A stretch of DNA of 64,000 nt from Amycolatopsis taiwanensis DSM 45107. Lineage in GTDB: Bacteria > Actinomycetota > Actinomycetes > Mycobacteriales > Pseudonocardiaceae. Within the stretch, counting starts at the first letter, position 1. Every line of letters starts with the position of its first letter. Positions 1 to 8,094 of this stretch are shown piece by piece. The stretch covers positions 239,875-303,874 of the forward strand of contig NZ_JAFB01000008.1 of assembly GCF_000519205.1 (NCBI RefSeq), in the 5' to 3' direction. A program made the translations under genes and the position numbers. The notes below the pieces were generated by a model. The model saw only the letters and a list, made by a program, of their open reading frames with translations. It did no database searches and had not been told where the DNA came from.

Positions 1-2
1 AG

Positions 3-167
3 TGGCTCGCCGAGCGACAGCCCGGACTGGTCACCGAGCAGGGCTGGCAGCTGATCGATGCGGCCGAGCGGGCCGCCGGCGAGCCGCACGGACGCCCCCG
101 GGTGAAGCTGTGCAGCCACGACGAGTTGCTGCGGATCGCGCTGAACCCCGACGATGCCGAGGGCTGA
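3..167 (+). CDS. fprA: FprA-type ferredoxin/NADPH reductase, C-terminal fragment
   Basis: The window opens inside this gene; the last 54 codons and a TGA stop at 165-167 are seen. The tail reads WLAERQPGLV, then GWQLIDAAERAAGEPHGRPR, then VKLCSHDELLRIAL. This closely resembles, from memory, the C-terminus of mycobacterial FprA, an FAD enzyme that moves electrons between NADPH and ferredoxin, often for cytochrome P450s. The FAD and NADPH domains lie outside the window, so activity cannot be judged. The stop overlaps the start of the next gene by 14 bases, which suggests the two may be co-transcribed. The family call rests only on the tail. Confidence 0.7.
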   Translation, partial: WLAERQPGLVTEQGWQLIDAAERAAGEPHGRPRVKLCSHDELLRIALNPDDAEG

Positions 168-873
168 GCACCGAGCGGGTCAGCTCCTCCGCGTCGTCAC
201 GATCACCGTTGTAGCGGTGGTCGTCGCGTCCGCGTGCACGCAACAGAAGACGCCCACCTTGGTCTTCGAAGACGACTTCACCGGCACCGCCCTCGACACC
301 CGGCATTGGGCGGTTTACGACGGATACCAGGCCAGCTCGGGCGAAACCTGGTCCGCGGCCGCCTGGACCGTGGCCGGGGGGATCCTCACCGGCTCGACCA
401 GCAGCGACGGAGCCATCCCCGGCATCGCCCACACCACCGACCAGACTTACGGCATCTGGGAAGTCTCCGCCCGGTTCGACGCGCCGGCCGACCCGCAGGT
501 CAACTCGGTGTTCCTGTTGTGGCCCGAGGACGACGCCGGGTGGCCGGCGGCCGGCGAGCTCGACTTCACCGAGAACTACGACCCGACCCGGCAGATGACC
601 AGCGGCTTCGTGCACCACGGCGCCCGCAACGACCGGACCAGCGCCATGACGAAGGTCGACATGACGCAGTGGCACGTCTACTCCGTCGCGTGGTCTCCCA
701 CCGCGATCACCTACTCCATCGACGGTCGCGCGTGGTTCTCCGACACCGACCGGTTCCATATCCCGACCGGCCCGATGCACCTGACCTTGCAGCAGAACAA
801 CAACGCGCCGGTGAAGGCCGGCCGCATACCGACCAGCTTTCAGGTCGACTGGGTCCGCATGTACGCGGTGTAG
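154..873 (+). CDS. Glycoside hydrolase family 16 lipoprotein
   Basis: This 239-residue protein is predicted to be a secreted, lipid-anchored beta-glucan-type hydrolase. A hydrophobic segment at about residues 13-27 ends in a lipobox-like ASAC, with the anchor cysteine at 28. The GH16 jelly-roll domain fills about residues 36-239. The catalytic signature is GELDFTE at 134-140, which fits the family pattern E-x-D-x(2)-E, with E135 as nucleophile, D137 as helper and E140 as acid/base. Substrates in this family range over laminarin, lichenan, agar, carrageenan and galactans; nothing here fixes which one. The ATG at 154 overlaps the end of fprA and is the only start that keeps the signal peptide. 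Confidence 0.85.
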   Translation: MPRAEHRAGQLLRVVTITVVAVVVASACTQQKTPTLVFEDDFTGTALDTRHWAVYDGYQASSGETWSAAAWTVAGGILTGSTSSDGAIPGIAHTTDQTYGIWEVSARFDAPADPQVNSVFLLWPEDDAGWPAAGELDFTENYDPTRQMTSGFVHHGARNDRTSAMTKVDMTQWHVYSVAWSPTAITYSIDGRAWFSDTDRFHIPTGPMHLTLQQNNNAPVKAGRIPTSFQVDWVRMYAV

Positions 874-1032
874 TCCGGGGACAGCCCCGAGAGACCCCGT
901 ATGGGCGCAAGCCCCGGACTCCGTGTCGACGCCTGCCGAGGCCGTCAAGAACGCGTCAAAACCGGTGCCGCGAGCGCAAGGGTGGTGGCACCGGTCACCC
1001 GGGCCGGTCGGATTGTGGTGTGCAATCGAAGT

Positions 1033-1497
1033 ATGCGGAAGCTTGACTGGCCGCCTCCTCCGGTTTCCGGAGGATTCGGGTTCCCGCTCGGGTTCGTGGT
1101 GGCGATCGGCGTCACCATTGTCGCGGTGGCGGCGGGCGCGACCGCTCAACCGGTCCGGTCGGTGGTACTGCTCGCACTGGCGGTGGCCGTGATCTCGGCG
1201 GTGACGACGCTGCCGGCCGCGCTCGCGACCGCTGCCGTCAGCTGGGGCCTGCACGACAGTTTCGTGCTCGGCCGGACGGGCGGCCTGGTGTTCAACGCCG
1301 GTGCGGCGGGCGCGGCAGTGGTACTGGTGGGAACCGCGGTGACGGTGGTGGCCATCGCCGGAACCGTGCGGATGGTGCTCGCCCGGCGGCGATCCATTTT
1401 GCCCGATGGCCCAGGGGAAGGCGTTGTGGCGCACGGTAACGCCACGAAAGAAGGGGACAGCCGACCGCCTGACGGAGGCCGCATTAAAGGTGCGTGA
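1033..1497 (+). CDS. Small membrane protein of unknown function upstream of kdp
   Basis: I do not recognise a family. The 154-residue protein has three hydrophobic stretches, at about residues 19-38, 43-72 and 91-118, and a charged hydrophilic tail from about 120. The segment layout loosely recalls the membrane part of KdpD (DUF4118), but no clear motif supports that. The ATG at 1033 lacks a strong Shine-Dalgarno sequence; in-frame upstream codons from 901 exist but look non-coding. The gene lies on the same strand as kdpFABC, about 120 bases before the first mini-ORF, so a link to potassium transport is possible but unproven. Confidence 0.5.
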   Translation: MRKLDWPPPPVSGGFGFPLGFVVAIGVTIVAVAAGATAQPVRSVVLLALAVAVISAVTTLPAALATAAVSWGLHDSFVLGRTGGLVFNAGAAGAAVVLVGTAVTVVAIAGTVRMVLARRRSILPDGPGEGVVAHGNATKEGDSRPPDGGRIKGA

Positions 1498-1619
1498 AGG
1501 CGACTAGAGCCGGCGTTAAGAAAAGGTATGTGCGTCCCCGATCGGGTGATTCGAGCCTGCATGCTCGTCCGGCGCGGCAGCCACGGGGCGGCCGCACGGA
1601 AGAAGACGGAGGCGAGCAC

Positions 1620-1703
1620 ATGGCCGATGTGCTCTATGTGCTGCTCCTGATCGGCATCTTCGCGGTGCTGGGTCTGGTGTTGCGGGGATTGGAGCGATTG
1701 TGA
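1620..1703 (+). CDS. 27-residue single-TM mini-protein before kdpF
   Basis: The ATG at 1620 follows a purine-rich GGAGGCG at good spacing and opens a 27-residue reading frame. It is almost wholly one hydrophobic helix (VLYVLLLIGIFAVLGLVL) ending in basic residues. Its TGA overlaps the GTG of kdpF (GTGA), the coupling seen throughout this operon. A similar tiny protein before kdpF is plausible as a second KdpF-like subunit or as a leader peptide. No function is known to me. Confidence 0.55.
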   Translation: MADVLYVLLLIGIFAVLGLVLRGLERL

Positions 1704-1801
1704 GTGGCACCGGCTTGATTGCGAACATCGCGGGCGGCGCCATCGCCCTGGCGTTGATCGTCTATCTGTTCTACGCGCTGATCCGGCCGGAGAAGTTCTG
1801 A
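1700..1801 (+). CDS. kdpF: KdpF, small subunit of the potassium-transporting ATPase
   Basis: The 33-residue protein is one membrane helix (IALALIVYLFYALI) ending in RPEKF, the hallmark tail of KdpF. KdpF stabilises the KdpABC complex, a high-affinity ATP-driven K+ pump in the cell membrane. The GTG start overlaps the stop of the preceding mini-ORF, and its TGA shares a base with the kdpA ATG (TGATG), so translation is probably coupled. It is easily missed by gene finders because of its size. Confidence 0.85.
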   Translation: MSGTGLIANIAGGAIALALIVYLFYALIRPEKF

Positions 1802-3462
1802 TGGGCGACACGTGGGCCGGCCTGGCGCAGGCCGGCATCCTGGTGGTGGCCTTGGCCGTGGTATACCGGCCGCTCGGCGGGTTCATGGCGCGAGTGTTCA
1901 CCACGGACCGGCACTGGCGGATCGAGCGGGTGATCTACCGGCTGGTGCGGGTGAACCCGTCCTCGGAGCAGCGGTGGACCACATACGCGCTGGGGGTCCT
2001 GGCGTTCGGACTGGTGTCGGCGCTGTTGTTGTACGCACTGCAGCGCTTGCAGCCGTTGTTGCCGTTGAGCTTCGGGCGCAGCATTCCGGCGGAGATGGCG
2101 TTCAACACCGCGGTCAGCTTCGCCACCAACACCAACTGGCAGTCCTACGTGCCCGAGTCGGTGATGGGGCATCTGGTGCAGATGCTGGGGCTCACCGTGC
2201 ACAACTTCGTCTCGGCGGGGATGGGACTCGCGGTCGCGGTCGCGCTGATCCGCGGGTTCGTCCGGCACGCGGGTGACCGGCTTGGCAACTTCTGGGTCGA
2301 CCTGACCAGGGCCGTGGTGCGGATCCTGCTGCCGATCTCGTTCGTGTTCGCGATCGTGCTGGTCGGTCTCGGCGTGACGATGAGCCTGCAGGAGAACATC
2401 CCGGTCACCGGGCTGGACGGCGCGCAGCACTCGATCGCGATCGCGCCGGCGGCCGGCCAGGAGGTCATCAAGGAACTGGGCACCAATGGTGGCGGCATCT
2501 TCAACGCCAATGCCGCCCACCCGTTCGAGAACCCCAACTCGTGGTCGAACCTGGTCGAGATCTTCCTGATCCTGTGCATTCCGGTCGCCCTGACGCGGAC
2601 GTTCGGAATCATGGTCGGCAACAAGCGGCAGGGGTACGTCCTGTTGTCGGTGATGGGCGTGCTGTGGGCCGGCGTGCTCGCGGTGACGTGGTGGGCCGAG
2701 GCGCACCCGAACGGCCCGGCCGCCCTGCTGGCCGGCGCCGCCATGGAGGGCAAGGAAACCCGGTTCGGAATTCCCGCCTCGACCCTGTTCGCGACCAGCA
2801 CCACCGGCACCTCGACCGGTGCGGTGAACTCGATGCACGACAGCTTCAGCGGTCTGGGCGGCGCCGGCCCGATGTTTCAGATGATGCTCGGGGAGGTCTC
2901 GCCCGGCGGGGTGGGCACCGGCATCTACGGGATCCTCGTGATGGCGATCATCGCGGTGTTCCTCGCCGGGCTGATGGTCGGCCGTACGCCGGAGTATCTG
3001 GGCAAGAAGCTCGGGCGGCGGGAGGTCACCTTCGCGGCGATCTCGATGCTGACCATGCCCGTCGTCGTGCTGATCGGGACCGGGCTGGCGCTGGCTCTGC
3101 CTTCCGTGACCGGCAGTTCGCTGTCGAACCCGGGTGCGCACGGACTGTCCGAAGTGCTCTACGCCTACACGTCCACAGCGAACAACAACGGCAGCGCGTT
3201 CGCCGGGTTGACCGTGACGAACAACTTCTACGAGTCCACTTTGGGCATTGCGATGCTGTTGGGCCGGTTCATCCCGATCCTCGCCACCCTCGCGCTGGCC
3301 GGCGCGTTGGTGCGGCAGAAGAAGGTCCCGGTCTCGGCGGGCACGCTGCCCACGACCGGCCCGCTGTTCTCCACGATGCTCGGCGGCACGGTCCTCCTGG
3401 TCGCCGCGCTGACCTTCGTGCCGGCCCTGGCCCTCGGCCCGATCGCGGAGGCTCTCTCATGA
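1801..3462 (+). CDS. kdpA: KdpA, potassium-binding channel subunit of the K+ ATPase
   Basis: KdpA (553 residues) forms the K+-selective pore of the Kdp pump. About ten membrane helices alternate with the four P-loops that build the selectivity filter: TNTNWQ near residue 110, [18 protein letters not shown] near 230, TTGTSTGAV near 335 and NNNGSAF near 461. All are intact and the length is usual for the family. It starts on the kdpF stop and its own stop overlaps the kdpB start (ATGA). Kdp operons are normally induced by K+ limitation through KdpDE, but no kdpDE genes are next to this operon in the window. Confidence 0.97.
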   Translation: MGDTWAGLAQAGILVVALAVVYRPLGGFMARVFTTDRHWRIERVIYRLVRVNPSSEQRWTTYALGVLAFGLVSALLLYALQRLQPLLPLSFGRSIPAEMAFNTAVSFATNTNWQSYVPESVMGHLVQMLGLTVHNFVSAGMGLAVAVALIRGFVRHAGDRLGNFWVDLTRAVVRILLPISFVFAIVLVGLGVTMSLQENIPVTGLDGAQHSIAIAPAAGQEVIKELGTNGGGIFNANAAHPFENPNSWSNLVEIFLILCIPVALTRTFGIMVGNKRQGYVLLSVMGVLWAGVLAVTWWAEAHPNGPAALLAGAAMEGKETRFGIPASTLFATSTTGTSTGAVNSMHDSFSGLGGAGPMFQMMLGEVSPGGVGTGIYGILVMAIIAVFLAGLMVGRTPEYLGKKLGRREVTFAAISMLTMPVVVLIGTGLALALPSVTGSSLSNPGAHGLSEVLYAYTSTANNNGSAFAGLTVTNNFYESTLGIAMLLGRFIPILATLALAGALVRQKKVPVSAGTLPTTGPLFSTMLGGTVLLVAALTFVPALALGPIAEALS

Positions 3463-5567
3463 CGGCCGTCACCAAACCGAACCAGGAATCGAGTCGTATG
3501 GACCTCCAGGAGCCTGCCACCACCGGGCACGCGGGACGGGTGTCGGCGGGCGTGTTCAACCCGCGGCAGTTGCTGGTCTCGCTGCCGGACGCGCTGCGCA
3601 AACTCGGCCCGCGGCACCAGATGCGCAATCCGGTGATGTTCGTGGTGTGGGTGGGTTCGCTGTTGACCACGGTGTTCGCCGTTACCCAGCCGTCGGTGTT
3701 CACCATCGGGGTGACGATCTGGCTGTGGTTCACGGTGGTGTTCGCCAACCTCGCCGAGGCCGTCGCCGAAGGCCGGGGGAAGGCACAGGCGGAGACCCTG
3801 CGCCGCACCAAGACCGAAACCGTCGCCAGGCGCCTGTGCACCGACGGCACCGAGGAACGGGTACCCGGCGCCGGCCTGGCGATCGGGGACCTGGTCGTGG
3901 TCGAGGCCGGGGAGGTGATCCCCGGTGATGGTGACGTGGTCGAAGGCATCGCGACCGTGGACGAGTCCGCGATCACCGGCGAGTCGGCCCCGGTGATCCG
4001 GGAGTCCGGCGGCGACCGGTCCGCCGTGACCGGTGGGACGACCGTGCTGTCGGACCGGATCGTGGTGAAGATCTCCACCCGGCCCGGAGAGTCCTTTGTG
4101 GATCGGATGATCGCGTTGGTGGAGGGCGCGAACCGGCAGAAGACGCCGAACGAGGTCGCGCTGAACATCCTGCTCGCGGTGCTGACCATCACCTTCTTGG
4201 TCGCGGTGGTCGCGCTGCAGCCGATGGCGGGCTACTCCGGTCGTATGCAGTCGGTGATCGTGCTCACGGCGTTGCTGGTGTGCCTGATCCCGACCACGAT
4301 CGGCGCATTGCTCTCCTCGATCGGCATCGCCGGGATGGACCGGCTGGTGCAGCGCAACGTGCTGGCCATGTCCGGCCGCGCGGTCGAGGCCGCCGGGGAC
4401 GTGGACACGCTGCTGCTGGACAAGACCGGCACCATCACCTACGGCAACCGTCAGGCCACGAAGTTGCTTCCGGTCGGTTCCTCCACAGTGGAGGACCTCG
4501 CGATGGCGGCCCGGCTGTCCAGCCTCGCCGACGGCACCCCGGAAGGGCGCAGCATCGTCGACCTGTGCGTGCGCGAGTACGGCCTGGCCGGCAAGCCCAG
4601 CGAGCACGAACGTGCCGCGCAGTTCGTCGCGTTCACCGCGCAGACCCGCATGTCCGGCGCCGACCTGGACGGGCGGCAGGTCCGCAAGGGGGCCGCCACC
4701 GCGGTGCGCTCGTGGGTGGCGGAGCACGGCGGCGTGGTGCCGGACGAGGTGCACCGCATCGCCGACTCCATCGGCGAACAGGGCGCCACCCCGCTGGTGG
4801 TCGCCGAGCAGGTCAACGGCACCGCGATCGTGCGGGGCGTCATCCAGCTCTCCGATGTCGTCAAGACGGGCATCCGCGAGCGGTTCGCCCAGCTACGCGC
4901 GATGGGCATCCGGACCGTCATGATCACCGGCGACAATCCCTTGACCGCCAAGGCGATCGCGGCCGATGCCGGGGTGGACGATTTCCTCGCCGAGGCCAAG
5001 CCCGAGGACAAGATGGCCCTGATCCGCGCCGAGCAGGCCGGCGGCAAGCTGGTCGCGATGACCGGGGACGGCACCAACGACGCGCCCGCGCTCGCGCAGG
5101 CCGACGTCGGGGTGGCGATGAACACCGGCACCATGGCGGCCAAGGAAGCCGGCAACATGGTCGATCTCGACTCCAACCCGACGAAGCTGATCGAGATAGT
5201 GGAGATCGGCAAGCAACTGCTGATCACCCGCGGCGCGCTGACCACCTTCAGCATCGCCAACGACCTCGCGAAGTACTTCGCCATCCTGCCCGCGATGTTC
5301 GTCGCCATCTATCCGCAACTGAACGCGCTGAACATCATGCGCCTGCACTCGCCGACCTCGGCGATCCTCTCGGCGGTGATCTTCAACGCGCTCATCATCG
5401 TCGCGCTCATCCCGCTTGCGCTGCGCGGCGTGCGCTACCGGCCCACCAGCGCCCGCGGCCTGCTGCGACGCAACTTGTTGGTCTACGGGCTCGGCGGGAT
5501 CATCGTGCCGTTCCTCGGGATCTGGCTGGTGGATCTCGTGGTCCGGCTCATTCCGGGAATCGGGTGA
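3459..5567 (+). CDS. kdpB: KdpB, P-type ATPase catalytic subunit of the K+ pump
   Basis: KdpB (702 residues) hydrolyses ATP to power K+ uptake through KdpA. It carries the P-type ATPase set: TGES in the actuator domain near residue 173, the phosphorylation motif DKTGTIT with the acceptor aspartate at 321, and [11 protein letters not shown] in the hinge near 535. The ATG at 3459 overlaps the kdpA stop (ATGA). An in-frame ATG 13 codons later is a less likely start because it breaks the coupling. The stop overlaps the GTG of kdpC. Confidence 0.97.
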   Translation: MTAVTKPNQESSRMDLQEPATTGHAGRVSAGVFNPRQLLVSLPDALRKLGPRHQMRNPVMFVVWVGSLLTTVFAVTQPSVFTIGVTIWLWFTVVFANLAEAVAEGRGKAQAETLRRTKTETVARRLCTDGTEERVPGAGLAIGDLVVVEAGEVIPGDGDVVEGIATVDESAITGESAPVIRESGGDRSAVTGGTTVLSDRIVVKISTRPGESFVDRMIALVEGANRQKTPNEVALNILLAVLTITFLVAVVALQPMAGYSGRMQSVIVLTALLVCLIPTTIGALLSSIGIAGMDRLVQRNVLAMSGRAVEAAGDVDTLLLDKTGTITYGNRQATKLLPVGSSTVEDLAMAARLSSLADGTPEGRSIVDLCVREYGLAGKPSEHERAAQFVAFTAQTRMSGADLDGRQVRKGAATAVRSWVAEHGGVVPDEVHRIADSIGEQGATPLVVAEQVNGTAIVRGVIQLSDVVKTGIRERFAQLRAMGIRTVMITGDNPLTAKAIAADAGVDDFLAEAKPEDKMALIRAEQAGGKLVAMTGDGTNDAPALAQADVGVAMNTGTMAAKEAGNMVDLDSNPTKLIEIVEIGKQLLITRGALTTFSIANDLAKYFAILPAMFVAIYPQLNALNIMRLHSPTSAILSAVIFNALIIVALIPLALRGVRYRPTSARGLLRRNLLVYGLGGIIVPFLGIWLVDLVVRLIPGIG

Positions 5568-6196
5568 ATGTCGTGAAGTGGTTGTCCAATATGGTGCGAC
5601 AGGCCGGCGCCGGCCTGCGGTTGATGCTGGTGCTGACGGTGCTCGCCGGGGTGCTGTATCCCTTGGCCGTGTGGTCGGTTTCCCGCCTGCCAGGCCTGGA
5701 GAACAAGGCCGAAGGGTCCATTGTGTACGTCAACGGGCAGCCCGTCGGGTCCGCGGAGATCGGCGTCGACCTCACGCCCGCCGATCCCCGGCACGACCCG
5801 TGGTTCCACACCCGGCCGTCGGGCACCGCCGGCGAGCCGCTCGGGCCCGGTGACCCGTCCACCTCGGGTGCGTCGAACCTGGCCGCCGACAACCCGAAGC
5901 TCGTGCAACTGGTGCAGGAACGCAGGGACGCCATCGCCCAGCGCGAAGGCGTGCCGGCCGACCAGGTTCCCCCGGACGCGGTGACGGCCTCCGCCTCGGG
6001 CCTGGACCCGGCCATCAGCCCCGCCTATGCCTACCTGCAGATTTCCCGCGTGGCAAGGGAAAACGGGCTGAGCGAGCAACAGGTCCGCCAACTCGTCGAC
6101 GGCCAGGTACAAGGCCGCGCCCTGGGCGTGCTCGGTGAACCGACGGTCAACGTGCTCGCCCTCAACGTCGCCGTCCAACAACTGGTGCATCCCTAG
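5564..6196 (+). CDS. kdpC: KdpC, chaperone-like subunit of the K+ ATPase
   Basis: KdpC (210 residues) has one N-terminal membrane helix (about residues 16-37) and a soluble domain outside the membrane that assists nucleotide binding and complex stability. Family hallmarks are the [12 protein letters not shown] segment, [19 protein letters not shown] and [19 protein letters not shown]. The start is a GTG that overlaps the kdpB stop as GTGA; a second GTG at 5573 is also possible. It is the last gene of the operon; what follows is a mobile-element scar rather than kdpDE. Confidence 0.95.
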   Translation: MNVVKWLSNMVRQAGAGLRLMLVLTVLAGVLYPLAVWSVSRLPGLENKAEGSIVYVNGQPVGSAEIGVDLTPADPRHDPWFHTRPSGTAGEPLGPGDPSTSGASNLAADNPKLVQLVQERRDAIAQREGVPADQVPPDAVTASASGLDPAISPAYAYLQISRVARENGLSEQQVRQLVDGQVQGRALGVLGEPTVNVLALNVAVQQLVHP

Positions 6197-6263
6197 GCGG
6201 GACGACTCCGACCGGGCACCTCTACAACGGACGCTCGACGACGCTGGTAGGCGTAGGTGAGGA

Positions 6264-6392
6264 GGCCAAGGCCTCCGCCTCGAAGCACTCGGCCGTCGCG
6301 TCGGTGGTGTCGGTGCCCGCAAGGAAGTTGAGGTACCTGCGGCCGTTCCCCCACGGCGTCATCGGGTCCAGCGCCGTGCCGAGAGCCACGGA
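6264..6392 (-). pseudogene. Possible C-terminal relic of an FAD-linked (BBE-type) oxidase
   Basis: On the minus strand this stretch reads VALGTALDPMTPWGNGRR, then YLNFLAGTDTTDATAECFEA. The PWG-x-GR-x-YLNF pattern resembles the berberine-bridge (BBE) C-terminal segment of FAD-linked oxidases. Both ends are lost: upstream it runs into the IS30-like remnant and downstream the frame drifts into unrelated residues. I read it as a gene end cut by the neighbouring insertion. The match is short and could be chance. Confidence 0.3.
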
Positions 6393-6414
6393 GAACGTGA
6401 TTCGTGGCGCGAGG

Positions 6415-6573
6415 AGCTGGCTGGTGGGGCGTGGTCGTCCGTTGGAGCTGATGGAGCGTGAGGTGATCGCGTTGGGGATCAAGAAGAGGATGTCGTACCG
6501 TGAGATTGGGGATTCGATCGGTCGGGATCATTCGGTGGTGTTTCGGGAGGTTGAGCTAGACTTGCCAACCTAA
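6415..6573 (+). pseudogene. IS30-like transposase N-terminal remnant
   Basis: The plus frame reads RGRPLELMEREVIALGIKKR and then MSYREIGDSIGRDHSVVFRE before a stop. This is the helix-turn-helix that opens IS30-family transposases (pattern L-x-x-x-ER-x-x-I-x-x-G followed by I-x-x-x-[IL]GR-x-x-S-[TV]-[VI]-x-RE). The DDE catalytic domain is absent, and no inverted repeats could be identified. It is a dead fragment lying between kdpC and the HNH gene. The exact left edge is uncertain. Confidence 0.55.
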
Positions 6574-6624
6574 CCTGGTGCACTCGCCACTTGAACCTGC
6601 CCTCGATCACTCGAACGTGTATCG

Positions 6625-6641
6625 AACGTATGTCTTACGTT
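6625..6641. promoter_or_regulatory. Inverted repeat / degenerate SOS-box-like site before the HNH gene
   Basis: Just upstream of the HNH start lies AACGTA-N5-TACGTT. The same bases include TCGAAC-GTAT-GTCTTA (6622-6637), which keeps the left half of the actinobacterial LexA consensus TCGAAC-N4-GTTCGA perfectly and the right half poorly. TCGAACGT also occurs 11 bases further upstream (6611). It lies about 16-32 bases before the ATG, a good operator position. Regulation by LexA is inference. Confidence 0.3.
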
Positions 6642-6656
6642 TGGTATTATGGTGGC

Positions 6657-7928
6657 ATGTCCGAGCAGGCTCCCGTTTCCCGGTTGTGGCAGGTTCCCGA
6701 TGGGGACCTGACTGCTCTGTTGGTGGCGTGTGAGGAAAAGCTGCGGACCGGCTACGCCGAGATGCTCGCGATCGTGGGTGAGAGCGAGCAGCGTGGGCTG
6801 GGGAAGTCCTTGGGGTTCAAGGACACGGCCGCGTTCCTGACGGATATGTTGCGGATTTCTGCGCGGGAAGCTAAACAACGCATCGAGCACGCCGCGGCCA
6901 CCATGGCGTCCTCGTCGCTGACCGGGGTGCCGCAACCCCCACCACAGGCCGCCACCGGCAAAGCCCTCACCGCCGGGGACATCAACGCAGAACACGTCCA
7001 CGCGATCACCACGACCATGCAGGCGTGCCCGGCACAGATCCCGGTCGAGCAGCGCGAGGCGGATGAGCGGATTCTGGTGGAGCTGGCTCGACAGGCCGGA
7101 CCGGAGGCGGTGCGCAAAGCCGGCCGTCGGCTGCGCGCGATCTGGGAGCAGGACACCGCACCACCGGAGGACAAGGAACGCGAGCAGGCTCACCCGTTGC
7201 GCCGGTTGGACATCACGCGCCGCAAAGACGGCAGCATCCGCTTCAGCGGTGAACTCGACGCCGAAACCGCCGAGGAACTCGACGGGCTACTCGGGCCACT
7301 GGCGAAACCACACAAGAACCCCGAGACCGGCGAACACGACACCCGCACCCCCGCCGAACGCGCCGGAGACGCCCTCGCCGAAATCATCGCCCTTGCCGCG
7401 CGTTGCGACGAGTTGGCGACCCAAGGTGGTGAGCGCGCGGTGATGATCGTGTCCATCACCCTCGCCGAACTCGAGAACCGCGCCCGGCACGCCCTCCTCG
7501 ACATCCCCGGAATATCGAGCGTCGACGGGCTCCGCCGCCTGGCTTGCGAGTCCAAGGTGGTGCCCGCGATCTTCGGCAACAACGCCGCACCCCTCTACGT
7601 AGGCGATGCTTCCCGGTTCGCCACACCTGCCCAACGCCGCTACCTCACCGCCCGAGACCGCGGATGCGCCTTCCCCGGCTGCACCCGAGGTCCTAAATGG
7701 ACGACACCGCACCACGTCGTGCCATGGTCGACGGACAAGCGCACCGACGTGGACAATCTCGTGCTCGTGTGCGCTAAGCATCACCGGGTGATTCACCACA
7801 CGCAGTGGGAGGTACGGATGAACGGGCACCTGCCCGAATTCATCCCGCCACCGTGGATCGACAAGCAACGAAGACCCATGCGCAACCTCGCGCACACCAC
7901 CACACCCCGATACCAACAAGCCGCATAA
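6657..7928 (+). CDS. HNH endonuclease-signature protein, DUF222/13E12 repeat family
   Basis: This 423-residue protein belongs to the repetitive 13E12/REP family common in actinomycetes. An N-terminal helical DUF222 region covers about residues 15-300. The C-terminal HNH motif shows GCAFPGCTRGPKW, then PHHVVPWSTDKRTDVDNLVL, CAKHHRVIH: two CxxC-like pairs, the HH general base and the N-x(8)-H tail. The family's role is unsettled; mobile-element or DNA-repair links are proposed. The ATG at 6657 is chosen because the DUF222 homology starts soon after it and the AT-rich upstream bases look like a promoter. It follows an IS30 remnant, consistent with a mobile hot spot. Confidence 0.85.
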   Translation: MSEQAPVSRLWQVPDGDLTALLVACEEKLRTGYAEMLAIVGESEQRGLGKSLGFKDTAAFLTDMLRISAREAKQRIEHAAATMASSSLTGVPQPPPQAATGKALTAGDINAEHVHAITTTMQACPAQIPVEQREADERILVELARQAGPEAVRKAGRRLRAIWEQDTAPPEDKEREQAHPLRRLDITRRKDGSIRFSGELDAETAEELDGLLGPLAKPHKNPETGEHDTRTPAERAGDALAEIIALAARCDELATQGGERAVMIVSITLAELENRARHALLDIPGISSVDGLRRLACESKVVPAIFGNNAAPLYVGDASRFATPAQRRYLTARDRGCAFPGCTRGPKWTTPHHVVPWSTDKRTDVDNLVLVCAKHHRVIHHTQWEVRMNGHLPEFIPPPWIDKQRRPMRNLAHTTTPRYQQAA

Positions 7929-7939
7929 CCACAGGGTCG

Positions 7940-7972
7940 GCACCCGGACAGACAGCACCGTCGCCCGGGTGC
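7940..7972 (+). terminator. Hairpin after the HNH gene
   Basis: GCACCCGG (7940-7947) pairs with CCGGGTGC (7965-7972) across a 17-base loop, starting 12 bases after the HNH stop. There is no U-tract, as is common in high-GC actinomycetes. Position and stem suggest a terminator for the HNH gene. Confidence 0.45.
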
Positions 7973-7997
7973 TAGTCCGGAATGTACTCAGCGCGGA

Positions 7998-8040
7998 GCC
8001 CGGATGAGGGTGATCCTTGGTAGGGCCACCTCATCCGGGC
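7998..8040. terminator. Convergent terminator hairpin
   Basis: GCCCGGATGAGG (7998-8009) is perfectly complementary to CCTCATCCGGGC (8029-8040), a 12-bp stem with a 19-base loop. It lies between the convergent HNH gene and FAD monooxygenase gene, where a bidirectional terminator is expected. Confidence 0.6.
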
Positions 8041-8094
8041 CTCTGCGTCTTTCCCTCGCGCCACAACGGAAATGCCGCACGATGCGCGATCGTG

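Noticed and set aside
1400..1619. Possible ydaO/c-di-AMP-type riboswitch before kdpF
   Set aside because: A few short pieces (GGTAACGCC, CCTGACGG) recall the motif, but the conserved core order is missing.
2541..3458. In-frame upstream extension of kdpB to 1008 residues
   Set aside because: It overlaps kdpA in another frame; the ATGA coupling at 3459 fits KdpB length.
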